Source of the DNA: Alphaproteobacteria bacterium
GTDB taxonomy: Bacteria; Pseudomonadota; Alphaproteobacteria; Reyranellales; Reyranellaceae
Assembly: GCA_016869975.1 (NCBI GenBank)
Contig: VGCZ01000008.1
Coordinates: 70,526 to 134,525, forward strand
Direction of reading: 5' to 3'
Length of the DNA: 64,000 bases
A program made the translations under genes and the position numbers. Position 1 is the first letter of the stretch. Every line of letters begins with the position of its first letter. The notes below the pieces were generated by a model, which was not told the DNA's origin, searched no databases, and saw only the letters and a program-made list of their open reading frames with translations. This document shows, piece by piece, positions 29,484 to 38,145 of the stretch.

Positions 29484-31199
29484 TTACACCACGCAGCCGT
29501 GATGCGCTGACGACACAAGCTTCACGTACTTGTCGTGCACCGAGCCGGGGCGGATGCGTGTCGAGAGGTCGGGCGCGCGCCATTCCTTCATGCGTCGCGC
29601 GATCTCGTCGTCGGACAGCGCGACGTTGAGCGTGCGGTTCTTTGGGTCGATGACGATGGTGTCGCCGTCGCGCACCGCGGCGATCGGCCCGCCGCGCGCG
29701 GCTTCCGGCGAGATGTGGCCGATCAGGATGCCGTGCGAGACGCCGGAGAAACGGCCGTCGGTGATCAGCGCGACGTCCTCGCCCAGGCCGCGGCCCTGGA
29801 GCTGGATGGTGAGCATCACCATCTCGGGCATGCCCGGCCCGCCGACCGGGCCGACATTGCGCACGACGATCACGGTGCCGGGCTTGATCTCGCCGGCGCG
29901 GATCGCCTTCATCGTGTCGGCTTCGGAATCGAAGACGCGCGCCGTGCCGCGGAACTCGCCCTTGTCCAAGGTCTTGCCGGAGAGCTTCAGCACGCAGCTC
30001 TCCGGCGCGATGTTGCCGCGCAAGACGCTGATATGGTTGTTCGGCGCCGCGATCGGCTTGCCGACCGGGAAGACGATGTCCTGCTTGGGAAGCTGATCGA
30101 GCGTCGGCACGGTGGCGAGGTTCTCGGCCAGGGTCTTGCCGGTGACCGTCATCACGTCGCCGTGCAGGAAGCCGTTGCGCAGCAGTTCCTTCATCACCAC
30201 GGGCACGCCGCCGATGGCGTGCAGGCTGGTCATGGCGAAGGGACCATGCGGCTGCAGATTGGCGATCAGCGGCACGCGCTCGCCGATCTGCTGGATACGC
30301 TCGATGGTGATCGGCACGCCGGCCTGGCGCGCGATGGCCAGCATGTGCAGGTACATATTGGTCGAGCCGCCCATGGCGTAGACGGTCGTGATCGCGTTCT
30401 CGAAGGCGCGCTCGGTCATGATGTCGCGCGGACGGATGTTCTTCTCGATCAGCCGGTACAGCGCCTCCACCGACGCCCTGGCCTGCGCCCGCACATCTGC
30501 ATGCATGTCGCTCTTGGCGTCGTAGTCGGCGGGATGCGAGGCGCCGTGCGGCAGCATCATGCCGATCGATTCGGCCACCGTGCTCATGGTGTTGGCGGTG
30601 AACATCGCACCGCAGGTGCCGCTGCCCGGCATCACGTTGCGCTCCAGCTCGAGCAGCTGGTCGGCGGAGATGCGGCCGGTCTCCTGCGCCGCGCGGCCCT
30701 CGGCGTAGTCCATGATGGTGATGTTGGTGCCCTTGCTGGCGAAGGGCTCGAACGACACCTTCCCGGGCGACGACGTGCCGGGATAGAGCACGAGGCCGAA
30801 GGCGTTGGTGCGCGCCAGCGGCATCAGCGCGGCGGCGCCGGTCTTGTCGCAGCCGGAGATCACGATCATCGCGTCGCCGTGATGGGCGTAGTGGCCGATC
30901 TCGAAGCAGTCGGCCACGACATCGCGCGACACGAGGCTGTAGCCGGCGGTCGGCGTGCCTTGCGTCAGCGCGTCCGACACCGCCGGCGCGCCCACGATCA
31001 AGCCCTGGCCGCCGCGCTCGCCCAGCAGCTCTATCAGCAGGTCGCCGAGGCTGCGCACCCGGTTGTTGCAGCGATGCGCGTTGGTGTAGGCGGCGGCGAT
31101 GGTGACCACGGCGCTGGTGTTCGCCGTCTTGTCCGGGTCGAAGCCGGCGGCGCGCAACTCGACGCGCGATCTCTTCCAGTAGGTGCTGCTGTCCTGCAT
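29484..31199 (-). CDS. IlvD/Edd family dehydratase
   Basis: 571 aa iron-sulfur dehydratase. The three cluster cysteines are present: C44 (AHRCNNRV), C117 (VISGCDKTG) and C196 (GSGTCGAMFTANTMS). The family includes dihydroxy-acid dehydratase IlvD and sugar-acid dehydratases. The usual IlvD wording SDGISMG is replaced by SDALTQGTPTAGYSLVSRD, so a sugar-acid or other catabolic substrate is as likely as the branched-chain one. It stands alone, not with other ilv genes, and is divergent from the alpha/beta hydrolase. Confidence 0.85.
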   Translation of the reverse strand: MQDSSTYWKRSRVELRAAGFDPDKTANTSAVVTIAAAYTNAHRCNNRVRSLGDLLIELLGERGGQGLIVGAPAVSDALTQGTPTAGYSLVSRDVVADCFEIGHYAHHGDAMIVISGCDKTGAAALMPLARTNAFGLVLYPGTSSPGKVSFEPFASKGTNITIMDYAEGRAAQETGRISADQLLELERNVMPGSGTCGAMFTANTMSTVAESIGMMLPHGASHPADYDAKSDMHADVRAQARASVEALYRLIEKNIRPRDIMTERAFENAITTVYAMGGSTNMYLHMLAIARQAGVPITIERIQQIGERVPLIANLQPHGPFAMTSLHAIGGVPVVMKELLRNGFLHGDVMTVTGKTLAENLATVPTLDQLPKQDIVFPVGKPIAAPNNHISVLRGNIAPESCVLKLSGKTLDKGEFRGTARVFDSEADTMKAIRAGEIKPGTVIVVRNVGPVGGPGMPEMVMLTIQLQGRGLGEDVALITDGRFSGVSHGILIGHISPEAARGGPIAAVRDGDTIVIDPKNRTLNVALSDDEIARRMKEWRAPDLSTRIRPGSVHDKYVKLVSSAHHGCVV

Positions 31200-31273
31200 G
31201 ACGCATCCGCCCTTGAGGTGACTCGTGTGTGGCCGCGTATCGTGGCACGCTCGGCGCCCGGGAGGAAACCACC

Positions 31274-32026
31274 ATGCCGTTCTACGAGCGAGGCGCCGTC
31301 CGTATCCACTACGAGGAGGCGGGGTCGGGCTTTCCGCTGCTGATCATTCCCGGCGGCGGCCTGAACTCGGTCATCAACAATCTGAAGACCAGCGCGCCCT
31401 ATAACGCCGTCGAGGAGTTCAAGGATCGCTACAGCTGCATCGTCGCCGATCTGCGCAACGCCAAGGACGGGCAATCCTCGGGACCGCTGGAGATCGACCG
31501 GCCCTGGGATGCCTATACCGACGACCATCTCGGGCTGATGGACCATCTCGGCATCGACAAGTTCGCGGTCAATGGCTACTGCATCGGCGGCCCGTTCTCC
31601 TGGAACTTGATGCGGCGCGCGCCGGATCGCGTGGTCGCCGCCGTGCTGACCCAGCCCAGCGGCCATCGGCCGGAGATGCCCGACCAGTTCTACACCAACA
31701 ACATGGGCGCGTGGGGCCCGGCGCTCGTTCAGCGGCAACCCGCGATCACCATGGAGATGGTGAGTGCGTTCCTGAACAAGATGTACCGTTCGCCCGGCGA
31801 CTTCGTCTTCACCGTGAGCCGCGACTTCGTGCGCGCCTGCCAGACGCCGGTGCTCGTGCTGCCCGACGACATCCCGCCGCATCCCCTCGCGGTGGCGATG
31901 GAGATGGTGCGGCTGGCGCCAAGATCGGAGGTGAGCCTCTACCCGTGGAAAGAGCCGCCTGAAATGATCCGCGTGGTCTTGCGTCAGGTGCGCACCTTCC
32001 TGCGCGCGCATCTGCCGGCCTCGTAG
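31274..32026 (+). CDS. Alpha/beta hydrolase with Cys at the nucleophile elbow
   Basis: 250 aa single-domain alpha/beta hydrolase. The oxyanion region is LLIIPGGGLNS and the nucleophile elbow reads NGYCIGGPFSW, with Cys (C103) where most relatives carry Ser; a Cys nucleophile is known in dienelactone hydrolases. The usual C-terminal catalytic His is not obvious: YPWKEPPEMIRVV stands where it is expected. A strong GGAGGAAA site precedes the ATG. It precedes the monooxygenase on the same strand by 88 nt, suggesting action on its product. Confidence 0.8.
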   Translation: MPFYERGAVRIHYEEAGSGFPLLIIPGGGLNSVINNLKTSAPYNAVEEFKDRYSCIVADLRNAKDGQSSGPLEIDRPWDAYTDDHLGLMDHLGIDKFAVNGYCIGGPFSWNLMRRAPDRVVAAVLTQPSGHRPEMPDQFYTNNMGAWGPALVQRQPAITMEMVSAFLNKMYRSPGDFVFTVSRDFVRACQTPVLVLPDDIPPHPLAVAMEMVRLAPRSEVSLYPWKEPPEMIRVVLRQVRTFLRAHLPAS

Positions 32027-32114
32027 CGAACGCAACCCTTCGATGCGGCCGGCGACGTTGCCGGGCGCAGGTGCGCGCGGTAAACGGACGTTCATATGAC
32101 CTGGAGAACCCGCG

Positions 32115-33779
32115 ATGCCTGATGCCTCGACCCTTCCCGGTGGTGGTGGTTCCTCGACCCGGCTCGATGTCGCGATCGTCGGCGGTGGGTTGGCCGGTCT
32201 CTACGCCATCCATCGCCTGCGCGGGCTGGGCTTCACGGTGCGCGCCTACGAGCAGGGCTCGGGCATTGGCGGCACCTGGTTCTGGAACCGCTATCCAGGC
32301 GCGCGGTGCGATGTCGAGAGCCTCGAATACTCGTACTCGTTCTCCGAGGAGCTGCAGCAGGAGTGGAAGTGGCCGGAGCGCTACGGCACCCAACCGGAGA
32401 TCCTGCGCTACATCAACCACGTCGCCGACCGCTTCGATTTGCGCCGTGACGTGCAGCTCAACACCCGCATCAAGTCGGCGGTGTTCGATTCGCGCGCCGG
32501 CGAATGGACGCTGACCACGGCGCAGGGCGAGACGATCCGCGCGCGCCACTGCGTGATGGCGGCGGGCAACCTCTCGACGCCGCGCGTACCCGACTTCAAG
32601 GGCATCGGCGACTTCAAGGGTAAGTGGTACCACTCCGGCCTGTGGCCGCACGAGGGCGTGGACTTCAGCGGCAAGCGCGTGGGCGTGATCGGCACCGGCT
32701 CGTCTGGTGTGCAGATGATCCCGATCATCGCCAGGCAGGCCAAGCACCTCACGGTGTTCCAGCGCACGGCGAATTTCAGCCTGCCGGCCAACAACATGCC
32801 GATGGATGCGCAGAAGGAGATCAGGCACAAGGCGGAGTACGCGGCGCGCCGCCGCGCCGCCTACGACACGCCCTTCGCCATCGGCGGCCATCCCAAGCCG
32901 ACCAAGCCGGCGCTGGACGTGGCCGACGCCGAACGCCGCGCCGCCTATGAGGCGAAGTGGCAGGAAGGCGGCAGCATCAGCTTCCTCTACGCCTACACCG
33001 ACCTGCTGGTGAACAAGCAGTCCAACGACACGGCCTCCGAGTTCGTGCGCGAGAAAATCCGCGGCATCGTCAAGGACCAGCGCACCGCCGAGCTGCTGGC
33101 GCCCAAGGATCATCCCATCGGCACCAAGCGGCTGTGCCTCGATACGAACTATTACGAGACCTACAATCGCGACAACGTCGCGCTCGTCGACGTGCGCAGC
33201 GATCCGGTCGCCGAGATCACGCCCACGGGCGTTCGCCTGAAGAGCGGCGTCGCCTACGAGCTCGACGCCATCGTCTTCGCCACCGGCTTCGACGCCATGA
33301 CCGGCGCGCTGCGCGAGATCGACATTCGTACGACCGACGGCGCGGTGCTCGCTGATCATTGGGAAGGCGGGCCCCTGACCTATCTCGGGCTGATGGTGTC
33401 GGGCTTCCCCAACATGTTCGTCATCACCGGGCCCGGCAGCCCCGGCGTGAAGACGCAGATGATCGCCTCGATCGAGCAGCACACCGACTGGATCGCCGAG
33501 TGCCTCAAGCACATGCGCGACAAGGGCCTCGATCGCGTCGAGCCGACGGCCGAAGCGGAGCTGGCCTGGGTCCAGCACGTCAACGCCGTGGCCGACAGCA
33601 CGCTCTATCCACTGGCGAACTCCTGGTATGTCGGCGCCAACATCCCCGGCAAGCCGCGCGTGTTCATGCCCTATGTCGGCGGCTTCGACCGCTACAAGAA
33701 ACGCTGCGACGAGGTCGCCGCGAAGGGCTACGAGGGGTTTACGTTCGGTCGACAGGTGGCATCGGCCGCGGCGGAGTGA
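32115..33779 (+). CDS. FAD-dependent Baeyer-Villiger-type monooxygenase
   Basis: 554 aa class B flavoprotein monooxygenase. The FAD Rossmann motif IVGGGLAGLYAIHRL is followed by GIGGTWFWNRYPGARCD; the Baeyer-Villiger fingerprint FKGKWYHSGLWP (residues 167-178) and the NADPH motif VIGTGSSGVQMIP are intact. Such enzymes insert oxygen next to ketones to give esters or lactones, using NADPH and O2. With the hydrolase just upstream it could form a ketone-to-ester-to-acid route. The substrate is not deducible. Confidence 0.9.
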   Translation: MPDASTLPGGGGSSTRLDVAIVGGGLAGLYAIHRLRGLGFTVRAYEQGSGIGGTWFWNRYPGARCDVESLEYSYSFSEELQQEWKWPERYGTQPEILRYINHVADRFDLRRDVQLNTRIKSAVFDSRAGEWTLTTAQGETIRARHCVMAAGNLSTPRVPDFKGIGDFKGKWYHSGLWPHEGVDFSGKRVGVIGTGSSGVQMIPIIARQAKHLTVFQRTANFSLPANNMPMDAQKEIRHKAEYAARRRAAYDTPFAIGGHPKPTKPALDVADAERRAAYEAKWQEGGSISFLYAYTDLLVNKQSNDTASEFVREKIRGIVKDQRTAELLAPKDHPIGTKRLCLDTNYYETYNRDNVALVDVRSDPVAEITPTGVRLKSGVAYELDAIVFATGFDAMTGALREIDIRTTDGAVLADHWEGGPLTYLGLMVSGFPNMFVITGPGSPGVKTQMIASIEQHTDWIAECLKHMRDKGLDRVEPTAEAELAWVQHVNAVADSTLYPLANSWYVGANIPGKPRVFMPYVGGFDRYKKRCDEVAAKGYEGFTFGRQVASAAAE

Positions 33780-33807
33780 AGAGTCCTCGCTTCGTTCGAC
33801 CCGACGC

Positions 33808-34458
33808 CTAACGCCAGGCGAAAACCGGCTGGTCGAAATGATCGACGCGGGTGGCGCGGTCTTCCAGCGCCACTTCGCGGAACTGATAGAGCATCGCCGC
33901 GGTGGGCGCGTTGATCTCGGTGTTCATCAGCGGGATCGGCAGGCGGATCACTGGCCGGTCGCTTTCGGGGATGTTGAAGATCTCCGGCGAGTCCGGGCGG
34001 CGCAGCTCGCTGAGCGGGATGCGGTAGAGCCTGTCGACCTCGGCCGGGTTGGGCCTGACCACGGTGTCGCGCGGCGTCCACACGACGATGGGCGAGATCA
34101 GATAGCCGGAGCGCGTCGGGTAGGGGTCGAGATGGCCCAGCACCGCGTCGCCGCCCAGGCTGACGCCCAGCTCCTCGTCGAGCTCGCGCAGCGCGGTCTG
34201 CTCGATGGTCTCGCCGGGATCGACCCGACCGCCGGGCAGTGCGAGCTGGCCGGAATGGGCGCGCAGCTTGGGCGCGCGGCGCGTCAGCAGGAAGGCGGCG
34301 TCGTCGGGCCCGCCCCAATCGTCGGCGGGGTCCTGGCGCAGCGCGACGCAGATCGCCACCGCCGCCTGCTTCAGGCTGGCGGTGTCGTCGCGGCGCTTCC
34401 GCTCGAAGCCGGCGAGGCGGGCGCGGATCGTCTCGCGCAGATCGTTATCGAAACGCAT
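33808..34458 (-). CDS. NUDIX hydrolase, CoA pyrophosphatase type
   Basis: 216 aa. The NUDIX box GGRVDPGETIEQTALRELDE and following ELG (about residues 76-98) is complete, and the preceding LTRRAPKLRAHSGQLALPGG matches the UPF0035 motif of CoA-cleaving NUDIX enzymes (NudL/Pcd1 type). It would split CoA derivatives to phosphopantetheine and 3',5'-ADP. The start at 34458 gives the usual N-terminus; an upstream in-frame start at 34524 has no better ribosome site. It follows the papain-like gene on the same strand. Confidence 0.88.
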   Translation of the reverse strand: MRFDNDLRETIRARLAGFERKRRDDTASLKQAAVAICVALRQDPADDWGGPDDAAFLLTRRAPKLRAHSGQLALPGGRVDPGETIEQTALRELDEELGVSLGGDAVLGHLDPYPTRSGYLISPIVVWTPRDTVVRPNPAEVDRLYRIPLSELRRPDSPEIFNIPESDRPVIRLPIPLMNTEINAPTAAMLYQFREVALEDRATRVDHFDQPVFAWR

Positions 34459-34539
34459 GCGCCACAGTGTAGGCGGCGGCACTGGAAGGTGTCGACCGAC
34501 ACGGACCGCAGGGCGGTCCCGCACGGCCGGGCCGACGCG

Positions 34540-35082
34540 TCAGCCGCGGTAGAGCAGGTGGTGCAGCTCGAAATGTCCCTGCAGGCCCTGGACCGAGTGC
34601 CTGAAGTTGGCGCCGCCGGGCAGGGGGTCCATGCCATAAAGATCGCACTGTAACAGCGTTTTGGGATCGCCGCTGATTCCGCTGATAACGATGGCGTGGA
34701 ATTCGTGCATGCCGGCGCCGCGATCAAGCTTCCGGCCCAGCGCGATCGCGGGGCCGCGTGCGATCGCGGTCGCGAAAACTTCGGCTTTGGCCACCGCCAT
34801 GCCTACTGTCGGAAAATTCCTGGGGCGGCTCAAGCGGGCGAAGCCGTACCCCGTCGCCAGGCTCCCTGGCCCTTCGGCAATATCCAGTGAGCCGGCGTTG
34901 TCGCCGAAAATCGCGGTACGCACATGCCGGGTTCGCGCTTCCACGACGACCTGTTGGACGAGCGCTTCCGAGTCGGCGCCGCGCCGGCCCGTCACCATGG
35001 CGATGCAGGCGGCCCAACAACGCGGCGACCCCGGCCGTTGTGGGACATAATGGACTTGGTGGCGGATATTGATGCTGGTCAT
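34540..35082 (-). CDS. Papain-like cysteine peptidase (C70/AvrRpt2-like)
   Basis: 180 aa. The N-terminal YVPQRPGSPRCWAACIAMVT places the candidate nucleophile at C22, the catalytic His at H129 (MHEFHAIVISGISGD) and a supporting Asp at D152 in DPLPGG, matching the C70 papain-like fold seen in AvrRpt2 and many small bacterial peptidases. There is no signal peptide. Base composition looks somewhat less GC-rich than its neighbours. Its role is unknown; relatives mature toxins or peptides or act as effectors. Confidence 0.7.
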   Translation of the reverse strand: MTSINIRHQVHYVPQRPGSPRCWAACIAMVTGRRGADSEALVQQVVVEARTRHVRTAIFGDNAGSLDIAEGPGSLATGYGFARLSRPRNFPTVGMAVAKAEVFATAIARGPAIALGRKLDRGAGMHEFHAIVISGISGDPKTLLQCDLYGMDPLPGGANFRHSVQGLQGHFELHHLLYRG

Positions 35083-35158
35083 GGATCGTTCATCAGTCTA
35101 GAAATGAGCGACCAATCTCAATACATCAAGAGCTGCGGCGTCTCAACGGCGCCTGTGG

Positions 35159-36736
35159 CTAGAAACTCAACGCCTTGGCCTGCGTCACGCCCTCCAGCGC
35201 GGCGAGTCTCGTGAGCAGGTCGGGCGAGATCGCCGAGTCGACCGAGACCAACGCGATCGCCTCGCCGCCCGGCTTGTCGCGGCCGAGATGGAAGGTGGCG
35301 ATGTTGACCTTGGAGTCGCCGAGCAGTGCGCCGAGACGGCCGATGAAGCCCGGCTTGTCCTCGTTGGTGATGTAGAGCATGTGCGGCGAGAACTCGCCCT
35401 CGATCTCGATGCCCTTGATGTTCACCAGCCTGGGCTTCGACCCACCGAACAAGGTACCCGACACCGCGCGTGTGCGCCGCTCGGTGGTGACTGTCACGGT
35501 GATCTTGGTCTGGTAGTCGCTGTCGCGCTCGTGCTTGACCTCGGCGACATCGACGCCGCGCTCGCGCGCGATGATTGGCGCGTTGACCATGTTGACCGCC
35601 TCGAGCTGCGGGCGCAGCAGGCCGGTCAGCACTGCCTGAGTCAGCGGCTTGACGTTGAGCGCCGCCACGGCGCCCTCGTACTCGACGCTGATCGCCTTGA
35701 TGCCGGTCTCGGTGAGCTGGCCGGCGAAGGAGCCGAGATTCTCGGCCAGCTTCAGGTAAGGCGCGAGCCGCGGCGCGTCCTCGGCCGAGACGTTGGGCAT
35801 GTTGAGCGAGTTCACCACCGCGCCGGTGTTGAGATAATCGCTCATCTGCTCGGCGACCTGCAGCGCCACATTCTCCTGCGCTTCCAGCGTGGAGGCGCCC
35901 AGATGCGGCGTGCAGACGAGGTTCGGCGCGCCGAACAGCACGTTGTCCTTGGCCGGCTCCTCGACGAAGACGTCGAAGCCGGCGCCGGCGATATGACCGG
36001 AGATCAGCAGATCACGCACCGCCAGCTCGTCGACCAGGCCGCCGCGCGCGCAGTTGATGATGCGCACGCCCTTCTTGGTCTTCATCAGCCGCTCGCGGCT
36101 CAGAATGTTCTTGGTCTGCTCGGTGAGCGGCGTATGCACCGAGATGAAATCGGCGCGCGTCGTCAGCTCGTCGAGCGTGACCTTCTCCACGCCCAGCTCC
36201 GTGGCACGGTCCTCGGAGAGGAAGGGGTCGAAGGCGATCACCCGCATCCGCAGGCCGATGGCGCGCTCCGCGACGATCGAGCCGATATTGCCGCAGCCGA
36301 TCAGCCCCAGGGTCTTGAAGCTGAGCTCGACGCCCATGAAGCGGTTCTTCTCCCACTTGCCGGCCTGGGTGCTGGCGTTGGCGTCCGGCACCTGGCGCGC
36401 CACCGCGAACATCAGGGCGATGGCGTGCTCGGCGGTGGTGATGGCGTTGCCGAAGGGCGTGTTCATGACGACCACGCCATGGGCGGTGGCCGACTTGATG
36501 TCGACATTGTCGACGCCGATGCCGGCGCGGCCCACGACCTTCAGCTTTTTCGCCACCGCCAGCACCTCGGCGGTGACCTTGGTGGCGCTACGGATGGCGA
36601 GGCCGTCGTAGTCGCCGACGACCTCGCGCAGCTCGGCCGGCTTGAGGCCGATCTTCACGTCGACGTCGATGCCGCGCTCGCGGAAGATTTCGGCGGCGCG
36701 CGGCGACAGATCATCGGAGATGAGAACCTTGGGCAT
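35159..36736 (-). CDS. serA: D-3-phosphoglycerate dehydrogenase SerA
   Basis: 525 aa, the long form with intervening and C-terminal ACT domains. The NAD-binding loop is GLIGCGNIGSIVAERA; the catalytic segment is INCARGGLVDE; the active-site His lies in LVCTPHLGASTLEAQ. The C-terminal ACT domain (HMLYITNEDKPGFIGRLGAL) should bind serine for feedback control. It follows serC by 59 nt on the same strand, making the serCA operon for the first two steps of serine synthesis. Confidence 0.97.
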   Translation of the reverse strand: MPKVLISDDLSPRAAEIFRERGIDVDVKIGLKPAELREVVGDYDGLAIRSATKVTAEVLAVAKKLKVVGRAGIGVDNVDIKSATAHGVVVMNTPFGNAITTAEHAIALMFAVARQVPDANASTQAGKWEKNRFMGVELSFKTLGLIGCGNIGSIVAERAIGLRMRVIAFDPFLSEDRATELGVEKVTLDELTTRADFISVHTPLTEQTKNILSRERLMKTKKGVRIINCARGGLVDELAVRDLLISGHIAGAGFDVFVEEPAKDNVLFGAPNLVCTPHLGASTLEAQENVALQVAEQMSDYLNTGAVVNSLNMPNVSAEDAPRLAPYLKLAENLGSFAGQLTETGIKAISVEYEGAVAALNVKPLTQAVLTGLLRPQLEAVNMVNAPIIARERGVDVAEVKHERDSDYQTKITVTVTTERRTRAVSGTLFGGSKPRLVNIKGIEIEGEFSPHMLYITNEDKPGFIGRLGALLGDSKVNIATFHLGRDKPGGEAIALVSVDSAISPDLLTRLAALEGVTQAKALSF

Positions 36737-36795
36737 GGTTCAACGCTCCCGTACGAGGAGGAATGAGAGGGGATGGGTCAAATGCGGTGGAAAAC

Positions 36796-37962
36796 TCAGG
36801 CGGCCTTGGCGCCGAATTCTTTCTCGATCTCGGCGTAGGCCCAGTCGAGCCACGGCACCAGCGCTTCGAGATCCGCCGTGTCGACCGTGGCACCGCACCA
36901 GATGCGCAGGCCCGGCGGCGCGTCGCGGTAGTGGCCAAGGTCGTAGCCGGCGTTCTCGGCCTCGAGCATGTCGGCCATCTTCTTGGCCGCCGCCGCCTGC
37001 TTGGTCTCGTCGAGCGCGGTGAACCACGGCGCCACGATGTTGATGCACACCGAGGTGTTTGAGCGCGTCGCCGGCACCTTGGCGAGGAAATCGGCCCAAG
37101 GCCGCGCGGCGACGAATCTCTCCATCACGGCGAGGTTGGCGTTGGAGCGCCCCATCAGGCCCTTGAGCCCGCCGACCTTCTCGCCCCAGACCAGGCCATC
37201 GATCGCGTCCTCGACCGCAAGCATCGAGGGCGTGTTGATCGTCTCGCCCTTGAAGATGCCCTCGCTCAATTTGCCGCCGGAGGTCATGCGGAACAGCTTG
37301 GGCAGCGGCCAGGGCGGCGTGTAGGTCGTCAGCCGCTCGACCGCGCGCGGCGAGAGCACGAGCATGCCGTGCGCGCCTTCGCCGCCCATCACCTTCTGCC
37401 AGCTCCAGGTCACGACATCGAGCTTGGCCCAGGGCAGGTCCTGCGCGAACACCGCCGAAGTCGCGTCGCAGATGGAAAGGCCTGTGCGGTCGTCGGCGAT
37501 CCAGTTCCCGTCGGGCACACGCACGCCCGACGTCGTGCCGTTCCAGGTGAAGACGACGTCGTGGCTCCAATCGACCTGCTTGAGATCGGGCAGCGCGCCA
37601 TAGGGCGCCTTCAGAACGCGCGCTTCCTTGAGCTTGAGCTGCTTGATGATGTCGGTGGCCCAGCCTTCGCCGAAGCTTTCCCACACCAGCACATCGACCG
37701 GGCGCGCGCCCAGCATCGACCACAGAGTCATCTCGACCGCGCCGGTGTCGGAGGCGGGCACAATGCCGATGCGATGATCGGCGGGAATGCCCAGCACCTT
37801 GCGCGTGCGGTCGATGACCTCCGCGAGCTTCTTCTTGCCGAGCTTGGAGCGATGGGAGCGGCCGATGGCGGCGTCGAGCAGGGCTTGCGGCGTCCAACCG
37901 GGGCGCTTGGCGCACGGACCGGAGGAAAAATCAGGACGCAGCGGACGAGCGTTCGGCTTCAT
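36796..37962 (-). CDS. serC: Phosphoserine aminotransferase SerC
   Basis: 388 aa PLP enzyme converting 3-phosphohydroxypyruvate to phosphoserine. The N-terminus [17 protein letters not shown] and the PLP-lysine region [17 protein letters not shown] are typical of the alphaproteobacterial SerC form. The start at 37962 is set by a GGGAG ribosome site held within a predicted leader hairpin. It is the first gene of serC-serA. Confidence 0.96.
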   Translation of the reverse strand: MKPNARPLRPDFSSGPCAKRPGWTPQALLDAAIGRSHRSKLGKKKLAEVIDRTRKVLGIPADHRIGIVPASDTGAVEMTLWSMLGARPVDVLVWESFGEGWATDIIKQLKLKEARVLKAPYGALPDLKQVDWSHDVVFTWNGTTSGVRVPDGNWIADDRTGLSICDATSAVFAQDLPWAKLDVVTWSWQKVMGGEGAHGMLVLSPRAVERLTTYTPPWPLPKLFRMTSGGKLSEGIFKGETINTPSMLAVEDAIDGLVWGEKVGGLKGLMGRSNANLAVMERFVAARPWADFLAKVPATRSNTSVCINIVAPWFTALDETKQAAAAKKMADMLEAENAGYDLGHYRDAPPGLRIWCGATVDTADLEALVPWLDWAYAEIEKEFGAKAA

Positions 37963-37967
37963 AGACA

Positions 37968-38010
37968 GCTCTCCCTTCCAGAAGAGAAGCGCTCCGGTGG
38001 GGGAGCGTGG
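37968..38010 (-). promoter_or_regulatory. Candidate serC leader RNA
   Basis: On the minus strand an upstream stem (CGCTCC/GGAGCG, plus positions 37990-38007) is followed by a second stem (37971-37986, CTCTTC/GAAGGGAG) that sequesters the GGGAG ribosome site of serC. This matches the published description of the alphaproteobacterial serC leader motif, whose last stem overlaps the serC ribosome site. The match is from memory of the motif, not from a covariance search. Confidence 0.6.
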
Positions 38011-38109
38011 CCCGGGGTCTGGATAGGGGTTGTCTACCCGCGCCGTCAACGGCGTTGGCGTCGCAGCTTGTGTCGCTTGTCGCGCTCGTCGGCTAGTCGC
38101 CTGCATCTT

Positions 38110-38137
38110 CCTTCTCGCCGCCTGCGCGGGGAGAAGG
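38110..38137. repeat. REP-like palindrome upstream of serC
   Basis: CCTTCTCGCC...GGGGAGAAGG palindrome lying 9 nt beyond the TauD-like stop, between that gene and the serC leader. It belongs to the CTTCTCCCC/GGGAGAAG subfamily also found at 48213 and 51653. Confidence 0.7.
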
Positions 38138-38145
38138 ACAGAAAG

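Noticed and set aside
29535..31343. 602-codon plus-strand open frame
   Set aside because: Antisense to the IlvD/Edd dehydratase, which has all three cluster cysteines; the shadow is His/Arg/Gly-rich without recognisable domains.
32115..33578. Long minus-strand open frame opposite the monooxygenase
   Set aside because: The plus-strand protein has intact FAD, NADPH and Baeyer-Villiger motifs; the antisense frame has none.
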